From Alphaproteobacteria bacterium (lineage in GTDB: Bacteria > Pseudomonadota > Alphaproteobacteria > Rhodospirillales > Rhodospirillaceae): DNA of 64,000 nucleotides. Shown one piece after another: positions 22,405 to 29,633 of the stretch; within the stretch, counting starts at the first letter, position 1, and each line of letters begins with the position of its first letter. The notes under the pieces are model-generated. The model had not been told where the DNA came from. It saw only the letters and a program-made list of their open reading frames with translations, and searched no databases. The translations under genes and the position numbers were made by a program. The stretch covers positions 62,001 through 126,000 of the forward strand of contig JAUVUZ010000003.1 in NCBI GenBank assembly GCA_030604885.1, in the 5' to 3' direction.

Positions 22405-22890
22405 ATGGACCAGCCGTACACCATCGCCGAGGTGACGCTGGACGAGCACACGCTCCACCCCCGTCCGGAGGTGGAGCACGAACGGGCGGTGGCGATCTTC
22501 GACCTGCTCGAAGAGAACATGTTCCGCCCGATCGACTGGCCCCACCCCGGGCCGTATGCCCTCAACCTCTCGCTCGCCGAGAGCCGACTGTGCATCGACG
22601 TGCAGCCGGTGGCGTGCCCGCCGGAGGGGTGCGAGAGCCTGCGGCTGATCCTGCCGTTGAAGTCGTTCCGCTCGATCGTGCGGGACTACTTCCTCGTCTG
22701 CGAGAGCTATTACGACGCGATCCGCACCGCCACGCCCTCGCAGATCGAGGCCATCGACATGGGACGCCGCGCCCTCCACAACGAGGGTTCGGACGTGTTG
22801 CGCGAACGCCTCGCCGACAAGGTCGAGATCGACCACATGACGGCGCGGCGGCTGTTCACCCTGCTGTGCGTGCTCTACCTCAAGACCTGA
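22405..22890 (+). CDS. UPF0262 family protein
   Basis: 161 residues of a conserved family of unknown function found next to hisD in many alphaproteobacteria. Recognisable segments: ERAVAIFDLLEENMF near residue 27 and PLKSFRSIVRDYFLVCESYY near 88, then IEAIDMGRRALHNEGS. No signal or membrane segment. Seven nucleotides after hisD, eight before the phosphatase-like gene, so it is in the same operon. Function unknown. Confidence 0.9.
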   Translation: MDQPYTIAEVTLDEHTLHPRPEVEHERAVAIFDLLEENMFRPIDWPHPGPYALNLSLAESRLCIDVQPVACPPEGCESLRLILPLKSFRSIVRDYFLVCESYYDAIRTATPSQIEAIDMGRRALHNEGSDVLRERLADKVEIDHMTARRLFTLLCVLYLKT

Positions 22891-22898
22891 GCCGGAAG

Positions 22899-23453
22899 AT
22901 GTCCCGACTGCCGACCGCCGTCCTGTTCGCCTGCAACGCCAACGCGATCCGCTCGCCGATGGCGGCGGCGCTGTTCCGCGCCGCGCACGGCCGCAAGGCG
23001 TATGTGGAATCCGCCGGTCTCGAGGCGGGGGAGCCGGACCCGTTCGTGCCGGTGGTGCTGGCGGAGGCGGGCATCGGCGGCATCGACGACCACCAGCCGA
23101 AAGCCTTCGACGACCTGGTGGACGACAACTTCGAGGTGATCGTCGCCCTGAGCCGCGAGGCCTTCGACCGCGCCCAGGAGATCACCCGCACGGTGCATTG
23201 CGAGGTGGTGTTCTGGCCCACCGAGGACCCGGCGCTGGTGGAGGGCAACCGCGAGACCCGCCTCGACGCCTACCGCCGCGTGCGCGACGACTTGCGCATC
23301 CGCATCCTGCGCGAGTGGCCGATGGGCGTGCCCGCCGCCGAACCGGCGCCGGTGGAGACCGCGGCGGAGCCGGAGGGCGGGATGAAGCTGCGCCGCCGCG
23401 GACGCGACATCTGGAGCCGGGTGCGGATGGGCATCCGGCGGATGCGCCGATAA
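22899..23453 (+). CDS. Low-molecular-weight protein-tyrosine-phosphatase-like protein
   Basis: 184 residues. The P-loop is near the amino end: LFACNANAIRSPMAAALF gives C-N-A-N-A-I-R-S, matching CX5R(S/T) of LMW phosphatases and arsenate reductases. A basic carboxy-terminal tail (about 145-184; KLRRRGRDIWSRVRMG) goes beyond the core domain and may contact membrane or nucleic acid. ATG 22899 follows the UPF0262 gene by 8 nt, with ccggaag as a weak ribosome site. The substrate is unknown; the same gene order occurs in relatives. Confidence 0.85.
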   Translation: MSRLPTAVLFACNANAIRSPMAAALFRAAHGRKAYVESAGLEAGEPDPFVPVVLAEAGIGGIDDHQPKAFDDLVDDNFEVIVALSREAFDRAQEITRTVHCEVVFWPTEDPALVEGNRETRLDAYRRVRDDLRIRILREWPMGVPAAEPAPVETAAEPEGGMKLRRRGRDIWSRVRMGIRRMRR

Positions 23454-23573
23454 CCCCGGAACCTTTGGGGTCGCTCTGCGGTTTCGTGGAAATCGCTTGA
23501 TTCGCCCGCCTATCCGGAGCAGTAAGAGAGCGTCGAAAAACCCCGCCCGCCATCGGGCGCGTGATGAGGACCT

Positions 23574-23792
23574 ATGGCCAAAGAAGATCTGATCGAATTC
23601 TCGGGCACCGTCACCGAGCTTCTGCCCAACGCGATGTTCCGGGTGAAGCTCGACAACGAGCATGAAATTCTCGCGCACACTTCCGGCAAGATGCGCAAGA
23701 ACCGCATTCGCGTGCTCGCGGGCGACCGCGTGCAGGTCGAGATGACCCCCTACGACCTGACCAAGGGTCGCATCACCTTCCGCTTCAAGTAA
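23574..23792 (+). CDS. infA: Translation initiation factor IF-1
   Basis: 72 residues, the standard length: [41 protein letters not shown] (quoted in parts) and the end [11 protein letters not shown]-fold protein that occupies the 30S A site during initiation. The 120-nt gap upstream probably holds its own promoter, though none is clear. Confidence 0.98.
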   Translation: MAKEDLIEFSGTVTELLPNAMFRVKLDNEHEILAHTSGKMRKNRIRVLAGDRVQVEMTPYDLTKGRITFRFK

Positions 23793-23812
23793 GCGCGGGC
23801 GCGAGGCTCCAG

Positions 23813-24412
23813 ATGTCCGCCGCCCCGCCGCCCCTGATCCTCGCCTCGGCCTCGCCCAGGCGACGCGATCTGTTGCTCCAGATCGGCATCGCGCCCGCGC
23901 GCATCCTGCCGCCCGACGTGGACGAAACCCCGCGCAAGGACGAACTGCCGGCGGCGCTCGCGCTGCGCCTGGCGGAGTTGAAGGCGCGCGCGGTGGCGGC
24001 CGAAAACCCCGAGGCGGCGGTGCTCGCCGCCGACACCGTGGTCGCCTGCGGCCGCCGCATCCTGCCCAAGGCCGAAGACGAGGCGACGGCGCGGGAGTGC
24101 CTGCTGCGCCTCTCCGGGCGGCGGCACCGGGTCTACGGCGGCATCTGCGTGGTCGCGCCGGGCCTCGCCCAGCCGCGCCTGCGCCGGGTGCTCACCGCCG
24201 TCACCTTCAAGCGCCTGTCGGAGGCGGAAATCCGCCTCTACCTCGCCTCGGGCGAGTGGCGCGGCAAGGCGGGCGGCTACGCCATCCAGGGCCTCGCCGG
24301 GCGCTTCGTCACCCAGTTGGTGGGGTCCTACGGCAACGTCGTCGGCCTCAGCCTGCCGGAAACCGCCAACCTGCTGGCCGCGGCGGGCATCCGCCACCCG
24401 GCGGAGTCCTAG
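23813..24412 (+). CDS. maf: Maf-like nucleoside triphosphate pyrophosphatase
   Basis: 199 residues. LILASASPRRRDLLLQIG at the amino end, the catalytic region VLAADTVVACGRRILPKA near residue 70, and GGYAIQGLAGRFVTQLVGSYGNVVGLSLPE (in parts) near 155-185 are all diagnostic of Maf. The enzyme hydrolyses non-canonical or dTTP/UTP-type nucleotides. Twenty nt after infA, and 3 nt before the RNase gene. Confidence 0.95.
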   Translation: MSAAPPPLILASASPRRRDLLLQIGIAPARILPPDVDETPRKDELPAALALRLAELKARAVAAENPEAAVLAADTVVACGRRILPKAEDEATARECLLRLSGRRHRVYGGICVVAPGLAQPRLRRVLTAVTFKRLSEAEIRLYLASGEWRGKAGGYAIQGLAGRFVTQLVGSYGNVVGLSLPETANLLAAAGIRHPAES

Positions 24413-24415
24413 CCG

Positions 24416-25753
24416 ATGACCCGCCTCGCGGTCGCGGCCACCCGCCACCCGGGCGAAACCCGCGCGCTGCTGACCGACGCCGAGGGCCGGGTGCTCGAGG
24501 TGCGGTTGTTTCGCGGCACCCCCGAATCCGCCGAGGGCGCGATCTGGCGCGGTCGCGTCGTCGCCACCCTGGCGGCGGCGCGCGCGGTGCTGGTGGACGT
24601 GGGCGGCGCGGTGCCGGGCCTGCTGCCGCTGTCCGAATGGCGGGGCGAGCCGCCCGCCGAGGGTCAGGCGGTGCTGGCGATGATCGACCGCCCGGCGCGC
24701 GCCGAAAAGGGGCCGCGGCTCACCGGGCGCATCCGCCTGGCGACGCCCCGGCTGATCTTCTCCCCCTTCCGCGCCGGGGTTTCCGTCTCCCGCCGCCTGG
24801 CGCCCGAGGCGGCGCGGCGGCTGACGCAGTGGGCCGAGGCGGGGGCGCTGCCCGGCGAGGGCTGGGTGGCGCGCGGCGCCGCCGCCGGATTCGCCGAGGC
24901 GGTGCTGACTCGCGACCGCGAGCGCCTGCGGCAACGCTGGGACGAGATTCGCGCCAAAGCCGCCGAACCCGGCGGCGCCGCGCTGCTGCGGCCCGCGCCC
25001 GACCCGTTCGCCGAATGGCTGGCGGATTTCGGCGCCGAACTCGGCTCGGTGTCGGTATCCGCCGGGGTGCTCACCCACGCGGCGCGCGGCGTGCTGGTGG
25101 AGCGGGTGCCGCTGCTCGCCTCCTTGGGCGACCCGTTCGCCGAGGCGGGCGGCGAGGACGCGCTGGCCGAGGCGCTGGCGCCGGTGGTGGCGCTGCCGGG
25201 CGGCGGACGCCTGATTCTGGAGCCGACCCGCGCCTTCCTCGCCGTGGACGTGGACACCGGCGGCGCCACCGAGGCGGACGCGGCGCGGCGAATCAACGAC
25301 GCCGCCGTCGATGCCCTTGCGAAAGAACTGGTGTTGCGCAATATCGGCGGAGGGGTGGTGGTGGACGCGGTGCCCGAGGCGCGCAAGGGCGCCACCGACG
25401 CGCAGCGCCGCCGCCTCGCGGACCGCCTGCGGGCGGCGGGCGACGCGCGGCTCACCGTGGCCGGGTGGACGCCCCTCGGCCGGATCGAGGCGGTGCGCGA
25501 ACGGCGCGGCCTGTCGCTGGCGGAGACCGTGTTCGGCGACCCCCTGGACGGCGGCGACGCCGCCACCGAAACCGCCGCCCTCGCCGCGCTGCGCGACTGG
25601 GTGGCGGCGGCCCGCCAAGGCCCGGCGCCGCGCCCGGCGCTGTCGCCCGCGGCGGCGGGATGGCTCGAAGGCCCCGGCCGCGGCGCGGCGGCGGAGGCGG
25701 AAGCGATGACCGGCGCCCGGTTGAGCTGGCGCGTCGGGGGAGGGGAAAGATGA
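24416..25753 (+). CDS. RNase E/G family protein lacking the zinc link
   Basis: 445 residues. An S1-like segment (IWRGRVVATLAAARAVLVDV, about residues 42-62) precedes the RNase E/G core with AVDVDTGGATEAD near 278 and the second acidic strand GGGVVVDAVPEARKG near 310, retaining two acidic catalytic positions. The CPxCxG zinc-link motif of RNase E and G is absent and the protein ends soon after the core. Three nt after maf; the TGA overlaps the yacG ATG. This maf-rng-yacG order is standard in the group. Nuclease activity is likely but its oligomeric state may differ. Confidence 0.85.
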   Translation: MTRLAVAATRHPGETRALLTDAEGRVLEVRLFRGTPESAEGAIWRGRVVATLAAARAVLVDVGGAVPGLLPLSEWRGEPPAEGQAVLAMIDRPARAEKGPRLTGRIRLATPRLIFSPFRAGVSVSRRLAPEAARRLTQWAEAGALPGEGWVARGAAAGFAEAVLTRDRERLRQRWDEIRAKAAEPGGAALLRPAPDPFAEWLADFGAELGSVSVSAGVLTHAARGVLVERVPLLASLGDPFAEAGGEDALAEALAPVVALPGGGRLILEPTRAFLAVDVDTGGATEADAARRINDAAVDALAKELVLRNIGGGVVVDAVPEARKGATDAQRRRLADRLRAAGDARLTVAGWTPLGRIEAVRERRGLSLAETVFGDPLDGGDAATETAALAALRDWVAAARQGPAPRPALSPAAAGWLEGPGRGAAAEAEAMTGARLSWRVGGGER

Positions 25754-25935
25754 GCGAGAAGACCTGCCCGATTTGCGGCAAGCCCGCCGACGCGATCCAC
25801 AAGCCGTTCTGCTCGCGGCGCTGCCGCCTCGTCGACCTCAACCGCTGGATGACCGGCGCCTACGCGGTTCCGGCGGTGGAGGAGGACGACGACGAAAACT
25901 GGGAAACCGTCCACGACGGCCGCGAGGAACCCTAA
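25750..25935 (+). CDS. yacG: DNA gyrase inhibitor YacG
   Basis: 61 residues. The zinc site CPICGKPA...FCSRRCRLVDL matches C-X2-C-X15-C-X3-C of YacG, and RLVDLNRWMTG is the conserved helix. An acidic carboxy end follows. In E. coli YacG binds GyrB and blocks DNA binding. ATG overlaps the RNase-like stop by 4 nt. Confidence 0.94.
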   Translation: MSEKTCPICGKPADAIHKPFCSRRCRLVDLNRWMTGAYAVPAVEEDDDENWETVHDGREEP

Positions 25936-26783
25936 GGCTGCGCCGAGCGGCAATCGGGCGGCTCGGGGGGCACGCGGTTGAGCGCGGCTATGGCGGGCCA
26001 GTGGACGCTGCTGCGCACCACGCAGGAAAACAGGTCGTGGGCCACCTCGGCGTAGCCCGGCACCTCCGGGTTCCACGCCGCCTCGAAGAACGCCCGCGCC
26101 TCGGGCAGGTGGCCGCCGTAGATCAGCGCGGTGGCGCGGTCGAGCAGCTCGAAGGGCAGGAAGTCCATCTCCCGCGCCGACGACCAGTCCCACGCCGCGC
26201 GGTCGGCCAAGAGGTCGGCGAGGACCGGCGCGGGGGTGCGCATCGCCGCTTCGTCGGGCACCAGGTGCTCGCCCTCCAGCCGGTAGACCACCCGGGGCGC
26301 GGCGGACCCGGCGAACGACGCCCGCCAGTAGGCGAAAATCTCCTCGCCGCCCACCACCCGCCAGACGCCGTCGGCGCCCTTTTCGAAGCGGGCGCCGTAG
26401 TTGCCCTCGAACGGCATCGGCAGCACCCGCACCGCCTCGCCCAGATCCACCACCATCAGCGCGAAGCAGCAGTGGGCGCCGCCCGAAAACGTCTCGACCA
26501 CGAATTGCGGCGCGGTGCCGCCGGTGAGGTTCTCGCCGAACGGCGGCGCCGCCGCGCCGCCGGTCCAGGCGCCCGGCGCGTTGAGGGAAATCCGGTTCTC
26601 CACCACGTCGAGGGCGACGGTGCCGCCGCGCGACACCACCAGCCGGTCCTCGAACAGGTTGCGCTCCGGCACGCGCGGCGCCAGGGCGATGTCGTAGCCG
26701 CCCAGGCTCCAGGTGCGCACCGGCTCCGCCGCCGCCGCGGGCAGGGCGAGCAGGCGGAGCGCGGCGATCCACCCGATGCGCAT
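25932..26783 (-). CDS. Unknown exported protein with SGGAHCC motif
   Basis: 283 residues. Signal peptide MRIGWIAALRLLALPAAAAEP suggests export to the periplasm. The mature part has VVETFSGGAHCCFALMVVDL (about residues 95-115), a pattern with paired cysteines I have seen only in uncharacterised proteins, and a helical carboxy-terminal half. It is 7 nt downstream of the VOC gene, same strand, so co-transcribed. Its stop overlaps the convergent yacG end by 4 bases. No function assigned. Confidence 0.75.
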   Translation of the reverse strand: MRIGWIAALRLLALPAAAAEPVRTWSLGGYDIALAPRVPERNLFEDRLVVSRGGTVALDVVENRISLNAPGAWTGGAAAPPFGENLTGGTAPQFVVETFSGGAHCCFALMVVDLGEAVRVLPMPFEGNYGARFEKGADGVWRVVGGEEIFAYWRASFAGSAAPRVVYRLEGEHLVPDEAAMRTPAPVLADLLADRAAWDWSSAREMDFLPFELLDRATALIYGGHLPEARAFFEAAWNPEVPGYAEVAHDLFSCVVRSSVHWPAIAALNRVPPEPPDCRSAQP

Positions 26784-26790
26784 GGCGACC

Positions 26791-27198
26791 TCAGTGGCAG
26801 CCGCAGCCTTCGCCGCAGCAGCCTTCGTCGGCGCCCGGCTCGAAAAAGCCGATCGCCGCGCCGCTCGGGTCGGTGAGCAGGCCGATTCGACCGATTCCCG
26901 GCACCGCGAACACCTCGCGCACCGGCCGCGCGCCCGCTTCCACCGCCGCGGCCACCGCAGCGTCCACGTCGTCGGTGGCGATGTAGGCGAACCAGTGGGG
27001 CGGAATCCCCTCGAACAGGGGGCCGGAAATGTCGAAAATCCCCGCCACCGGGCGGCCGTCGCGGATCGCCACCACATAGGGGCCTTCGGCGCTGGCGTGG
27101 GATACCTCGTAGCGCCAGCCGAACACCTCGGCATAGAAGCGCTGCGCCGCCTCCACGTCGCGGGTGAGAAGTTCGTTCCAACAGAATTCGCCGTGCAT
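26791..27198 (-). CDS. VOC-superfamily protein with Cys-rich tail
   Basis: 135 residues, one glyoxalase/bleomycin-resistance type domain: FCWNELLTRDVEAAQRFYAEVFGW at the start (in parts) and LTDPSGAAIGFFEP near the end, as in VOC proteins binding small molecules or metal. The last residues are ADEGCCGEGCGCH, a short Cys/His tail that could bind metal. ggag lies about 8 nt upstream of ATG 27198. Substrate unknown. First gene of a two-gene minus-strand unit placed between yacG and tRNA-Phe. Confidence 0.82.
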   Translation of the reverse strand: MHGEFCWNELLTRDVEAAQRFYAEVFGWRYEVSHASAEGPYVVAIRDGRPVAGIFDISGPLFEGIPPHWFAYIATDDVDAAVAAAVEAGARPVREVFAVPGIGRIGLLTDPSGAAIGFFEPGADEGCCGEGCGCH

Positions 27199-27380
27199 GG
27201 GTCTCTCCGTTTCTGGCGTGCTTCGGCACATCTGGGGGCCGCGCCCCCGGTTGTCAGCGCCCCGGACGCAAACCGATAAAAAAGTCGAACCGTGCATCGA
27301 ACACGCTGGACACGCGGCCGAAACTTTTCTATACGTTCCGCCTCCGCCGCGATGGGGCGAATGCCCCGCCCGCCGCGTGT

Positions 27381-27456
27381 GCCCAGGTAGCTCAGTTGGT
27401 AGAGCATGCGACTGAAAATCGCAGTGTCGGTGGTTCGAATCCGCCCCTGGGCACCA
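27381..27456 (+). tRNA. tRNA-Phe (anticodon GAA)
   Basis: 76-nt cloverleaf from gcccagg to cctgggc plus discriminator and encoded CCA. Anticodon arm GCGAC-TGAAAAT-CGC gives GAA (phenylalanine). The T-arm is GGTGGTTCGAATCCGCC. Its 3' end is the attachment site of a decayed element. Confidence 0.97.
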
Positions 27457-27458
27457 TT
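27441..27458 (+). repeat. attL-like copy of 18-bp direct repeat (tRNA-Phe 3' end)
   Basis: ccgcccctgggcaccatt, covering the last 16 bases of tRNA-Phe plus two more. An identical copy is at 28256-28273. Tyrosine-recombinase elements typically leave such a duplication of a tRNA 3' end. Confidence 0.88.
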
Positions 27459-27554
27459 CCTCTCCTAAACCGTTGAGAGGAAAGAAATCCTTCCAAATCA
27501 TGGCCTAGCAGCATCCCCGGTGGTACAAACAGGGGTACAACTGTGGTCCTTGCC

Positions 27555-27620
27555 ATGAGCCGTCCCGTCAAACATCCGAAGACCGGGGTCTACTATTTCC
27601 GAAAGGTTGACGTCTGCTGA
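27555..27620 (+). pseudogene. Amino-terminal stub of a tyrosine site-specific integrase
   Basis: ATG 27555 opens a 21-residue frame whose first 18 residues (MSRPVKHPKTGVYYFRK) are the characteristic amino end of alphaproteobacterial phage/island integrases; then VDVC and a TGA. The rest of the gene is missing, evidently by deletion. It lies 99 nt after tRNA-Phe, in the expected orientation for an element inserted at that tRNA. Confidence 0.75.
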
Positions 27621-27701
27621 CGGCTCCCTCTTAGCGGCGTAGCGTTTGGAACAGGCGGAAGGCTGAGGTGCTCACGGCTGTACGCCGAAGTGGGGTTCTA
27701 T

Positions 27702-28145
27702 ATGCCGAGAAGAAAGCAATTCAAAGGGATTTGCCGCGATATTCTTGATAGCTTTGCGAGTAGGTACAATGATCTAGATGGCTACTGGGCCTTAGGGAAG
27801 TACTTGGTGTTCCTAATGGAAGAGGGGCAAAAGGAGTTGCGCTTCCAGTTGCAGATAGGGGAAACGGTGCCTGAGTGCACAAGATTCAGCGCTGCGGCTA
27901 AATACTATAGGGGAGCGGTGTCGCGGCTGATGGATGCGAATGCGATGCCCGATCATTGGTTTGCGGATGCTGAGATCAAATTTATCATAACGGGGCCGAC
28001 GGAAGTTTTCTGTGACATTGAAATCGTGTCTGATCTCGGCAGGATTTACCGCAATGAGTGCAAGATTAACGTGTCGCCTCATGACCCTCTCCGGGAGCTC
28101 CGGCGCGGACGCCCGTTTGGTCCGTCAAATCAAAAGGGCCAGTAA
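27702..28145 (+). CDS. Unknown element-borne protein
   Basis: 147 residues, cytoplasmic, no named family. The amino end RKQFKGICRDILDSFASRYN and DGYWALGKYLVF resemble short uncharacterised proteins carried on integrative elements. AT-richer codons than all neighbours indicate recent transfer. ATG 27702 is preceded by ggggttctat, a weak ribosome site; GTG 27690 in frame is an alternative. It is the only intact gene within the tRNA-Phe element, so it is a cargo gene; role unknown. Confidence 0.72.
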   Translation: MPRRKQFKGICRDILDSFASRYNDLDGYWALGKYLVFLMEEGQKELRFQLQIGETVPECTRFSAAAKYYRGAVSRLMDANAMPDHWFADAEIKFIITGPTEVFCDIEIVSDLGRIYRNECKINVSPHDPLRELRRGRPFGPSNQKGQ

Positions 28146-28255
28146 ATAGCGCTATACCCGTCTTCGATGTGGGCGTCTGGAAATCAAAGGAAACGGGGTC
28201 GAAGGCAGGTGTCCCGCGCGGACCTAGAGCTTTGATCCATCTGAAAACAATGACA

Positions 28256-28273
28256 CCGCCCCTGGGCACCATT
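28256..28273 (+). repeat. attR-like copy of the 18-bp direct repeat
   Basis: Identical to 27441-27458 (ccgcccctgggcaccatt); similarity continues with one mismatch for two bases beyond. It marks the right end of the element and the original 3' end of the tRNA-Phe gene region. Confidence 0.88.
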
Positions 28274-28289
28274 TCTTTTTCGTTTGCAG

Positions 28290-28313
28290 CCGCGCCTTCG
28301 AGCGCGGTTTTTT
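28290..28313 (+). terminator. Intrinsic terminator, probably the original tRNA-Phe terminator
   Basis: ccgcgc/gcgcgg hairpin with loop cttcga followed by tttttt, 17 nt after the right repeat. Without the element it would lie just downstream of tRNA-Phe. Confidence 0.85.
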
Positions 28314-28346
28314 GTTGGCCGGGCGGTGGCGCGAAAGGGGGGAGTC

Positions 28347-29213
28347 GTGGGTAAGGTTTTGATGGGGTTCGTTGCGCTGCTGTGGCTGGCGGTGGCGCCC
28401 GCGTGGGCGGCGCCGGCGGTGTGGCGGGCGTATGACGCGGATACGCAGGTGTTCCTGTTCGGCGGGGTGCATCTGCTGCGGCCCGACGTCGCGTGGCTCG
28501 ACGACGAGCTGATGGCGCGGTTCGCGGCGGCGGAGCGGATCTACATGGAGGTTTCGCCCGAGGAGCGCGCGCCCGAGGCGCTGCTGCCGGTGCTGCTGCG
28601 GCATGCGATCCTGGCGCCGCCCGCGACCCTGGCGGAGCGGCTGCCCGCCGATCTCCATGCCCGTCTGGGCGAGGAGATGCGGCGGGTGGGGATCGACCCC
28701 GCCACCCTCCAAGGGGCGCGGCCGTGGTTCGCGGGCACGCTGGCGGTGCAGGCGGGGCTGGCGCAGTTGGGGTACCGGGAGGCGGACGGCGTCGAGGCGG
28801 TGCTGGGCCGGTTGGCGGCCGGGCGGCCGATCCTCGGGCTGGAGAGCGCGGAGGACGGCATCGCCGCCCTCGGCCTGCTCGCCCCCGCCGAGGAGGTGGA
28901 GCTGGTGCGCGAAAGCCTGGACGAGATGCCCAACCTCGGCCCGCTGATGGACGCCACCCTGGCGGCGTGGCTGGCGGGGGACCAGGACGCCCTGGAGCAC
29001 GCCGTGATGGACAGCCAGTTCCGCAACCTGCCGGAGCTGCGCCGCGCGCTGGTGGTGGAGCGCAACCGCAAATGGGCCGACCGGCTGGCGGGTGAGGCGA
29101 TGGCGGTGCCGGGCACCGCGTTCGTCGCCGTGGGGGCGGCGCATCTGGTGGGCGCGGATTCGCTGGTGCGGATGCTCGAAGCCCGGGGCGTGGCGGTGGA
29201 GCGGATTCGCTGA
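28347..29213 (+). CDS. TraB/GumN-type exported protein
   Basis: 288 residues. A signal peptide ends near AWAAPA. The mature part begins with the family pattern TQVFLFGGVHLLRPD (about residue 32) and ends with FVAVGAAHLVGADSLVRML, the two GxxH segments that mark TraB/GumN (Tiki-like metalloprotease fold) proteins. Both histidines are present. The start is GTG 28347 behind a long purine tract; ATG 28362 is an alternative giving a shorter leader. Single gene. Enzymatic role in bacteria is not established. Confidence 0.85.
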   Translation: MGKVLMGFVALLWLAVAPAWAAPAVWRAYDADTQVFLFGGVHLLRPDVAWLDDELMARFAAAERIYMEVSPEERAPEALLPVLLRHAILAPPATLAERLPADLHARLGEEMRRVGIDPATLQGARPWFAGTLAVQAGLAQLGYREADGVEAVLGRLAAGRPILGLESAEDGIAALGLLAPAEEVELVRESLDEMPNLGPLMDATLAAWLAGDQDALEHAVMDSQFRNLPELRRALVVERNRKWADRLAGEAMAVPGTAFVAVGAAHLVGADSLVRMLEARGVAVERIR

Positions 29214-29407
29214 CCCGTCGCCGCCCGGAGCAAAACGGGAAGCCGGTTCTGCCGCGGTCATGCCCCTGTATGCGGACGGCGTCCGGTGGATGTTCGTTGC
29301 ACGCACGAGTCCTCATAGGTTGAGTTCTTCAAACATTAAATCGTGGGATAGGTGTACCCGGGATATGTAAAAATGCGCGCTGCAAGGCCAACCGGGAGGA
29401 GTATGCG

Positions 29408-29617
29408 ATGGCTTCGAGCGGCAAGTATCCGGGTCCGATTCTCGCGCGGCTCAGTGCGATGATGGACGAACTGATGCGCATTGCGGAACAGATCGAGGCG
29501 CAAGAGCGCGCCCGCAGCTTCGCCGCGCGCCGCCGCGACGACGCCATCGAGGCCCTGGGGGCGGAGAACGTGGTGCCCTTTCGACGCCGATCGTCGGAAC
29601 CCAACCGGTCCCTCTGA
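29408..29617 (+). CDS. Small unknown protein
   Basis: 69 residues, soluble, helical in the middle (RLSAMMDELMRIAEQIEAQE) with a basic carboxy part. A strong ribosome site gggaggag lies about 8 nt upstream of ATG 29408, which supports translation. No family recognised. The 194 bases before it show no other gene; base composition dips in the upstream 80 bases, suggesting a promoter. Confidence 0.6.
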   Translation: MASSGKYPGPILARLSAMMDELMRIAEQIEAQERARSFAARRRDDAIEALGAENVVPFRRRSSEPNRSL

Positions 29618-29633
29618 CGCCCGGCGGCGTCAG
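29614..29633. terminator. Hairpin joining two convergent stop codons
   Basis: ctgacgcc / ggcgtcag with a 4-nt loop. The left arm contains the TGA of the small protein, the right arm the TGA of the Usp gene. A two-way terminator is possible but there is no T-tract. Confidence 0.4.

Larger units (their letters stand above)
27441..28273 (+). mobile_element. Decayed integrative element in tRNA-Phe
   Basis: About 0.83 kb between two identical 18-bp repeats of the tRNA-Phe 3' end. It contains an integrase leader with two ggtacaa repeats (27522-27528 and 27534-27540), the first 21 codons of a tyrosine integrase, and a low-GC gene. An inverted repeat cctctc/gagagg sits at 27459-27480. Base composition is visibly AT-richer than the flanks. 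The original tRNA terminator now lies beyond the second repeat. It cannot move by itself as the integrase is gone. Confidence 0.82.

Noticed and set aside
28169-28354. 61-codon ORF spanning the right att repeat
   Set aside because: No ribosome site; overlaps the repeat, terminator and TraB start.
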